DNA of 64,000 nucleotides, from the NCBI GenBank assembly GCA_030220185.1, contig JASPKZ010004953.1:1-64000 (forward strand), written 5' to 3'. Positions 63,896-64,000 of the stretch are shown piece by piece. Both the position numbers and the translations under genes were made by a program. The notes under the pieces are model-generated. The model was given only the letters and a program-made list of their open reading frames with translations. It was not told the DNA's origin and made no database searches. The first letter of the stretch is position 1, and every line of letters begins with the position of its first letter. The DNA is from Diploptera punctata. Taxonomy: Eukaryota; Arthropoda; Insecta; Blattodea; Blaberidae.

Positions 63896-64000
63896 GAGCT
63901 ACTCTATGCTTAACTCAACCAATTACAAATTAATATTTAATTTTAGAAAGTGATATTTTGAGGTTATTTTAATTAAATTATTTTCAGTCTTATCATCTTA

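Overview
The window is eukaryotic nuclear DNA, AT-rich and dominated by transposable elements. It is most likely from an arthropod, probably an insect. Supporting signs are mariner, rosa-type and piggyBac-like transposase remains, RTE- and CR1/L2-type non-LTR retrotransposons, Penelope-like elements (PLEs) and several tRNA-headed SINE families. The SINE and RTE mixture reminds me of cockroach genomes (Blattodea), but that placement is inference only.

One host gene is well supported: a short coiled-coil protein gene (SCOC) on the + strand. Four coding exons (40721-40793, 43739-43864, 51749-51835, 53995-54137) join in frame through GT-AG introns to give 142 codons plus a stop. The C-terminal half matches the SCOC coiled coil closely. 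The ATG exon is preceded by a splice acceptor, so at least one non-coding exon must lie upstream; 30.5-30.7 kb is a weak candidate. Introns of 2.9, 7.9 and 2.2 kb are packed with insertions.

Layout: 0-0.77 kb, noisy 43-bp tandem repeat; 0.77-8.6 kb, SINEs, RTE 3' ends with clear target-site duplications (TSDs) and foldbacks; 8.6-16.9 kb, a TIR element, Helitron-like repeats, AT microsatellites and a large tRNA-containing foldback; 17-20 kb, RTE and CR1/L2 reverse transcriptase remains; 20-22.9 kb, DNA-transposon scraps plus nested RTE and SINE insertions; 22.9-26.2 kb, satellite array of about 142-bp monomers; 27-30.1 kb, a non-LTR element split by a PLE, then a rosa-type transposase end; 30.4-31.5 kb, the cleanest stretch; 31.5-37.4 kb, SINEs and a young RTE copy; 37.6-40.2 kb, a piggyBac-like pseudogene broken by two insertions; 40.4-54.1 kb, SCOC; 54.1-64 kb, SCOC 3' flank, further PLE foldbacks, a rosa-type element and tRNA-like foldbacks.

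Main observations. (1) About twenty hairpin elements share termini of the ACCTCATARTGTT type and are inverted 3' ends of several PLE families; one still encodes a GIY-YIG domain. (2) Their arms carry motifs fitting minimal hammerhead ribozymes (CUGANGA, stem II, GAAA, short self-complementary stem III, NUH), usually with an extra U after the first box. (3) A tRNA-derived SINE sits exactly at the intron-exon boundary of the SCOC start exon and its 12-bp TSD duplicates the splice acceptor. (4) Several insertions reuse one target, leaving the same target sequence three times. Family names such as PLE-A, RTE1 and SINE-B are labels made for this window.
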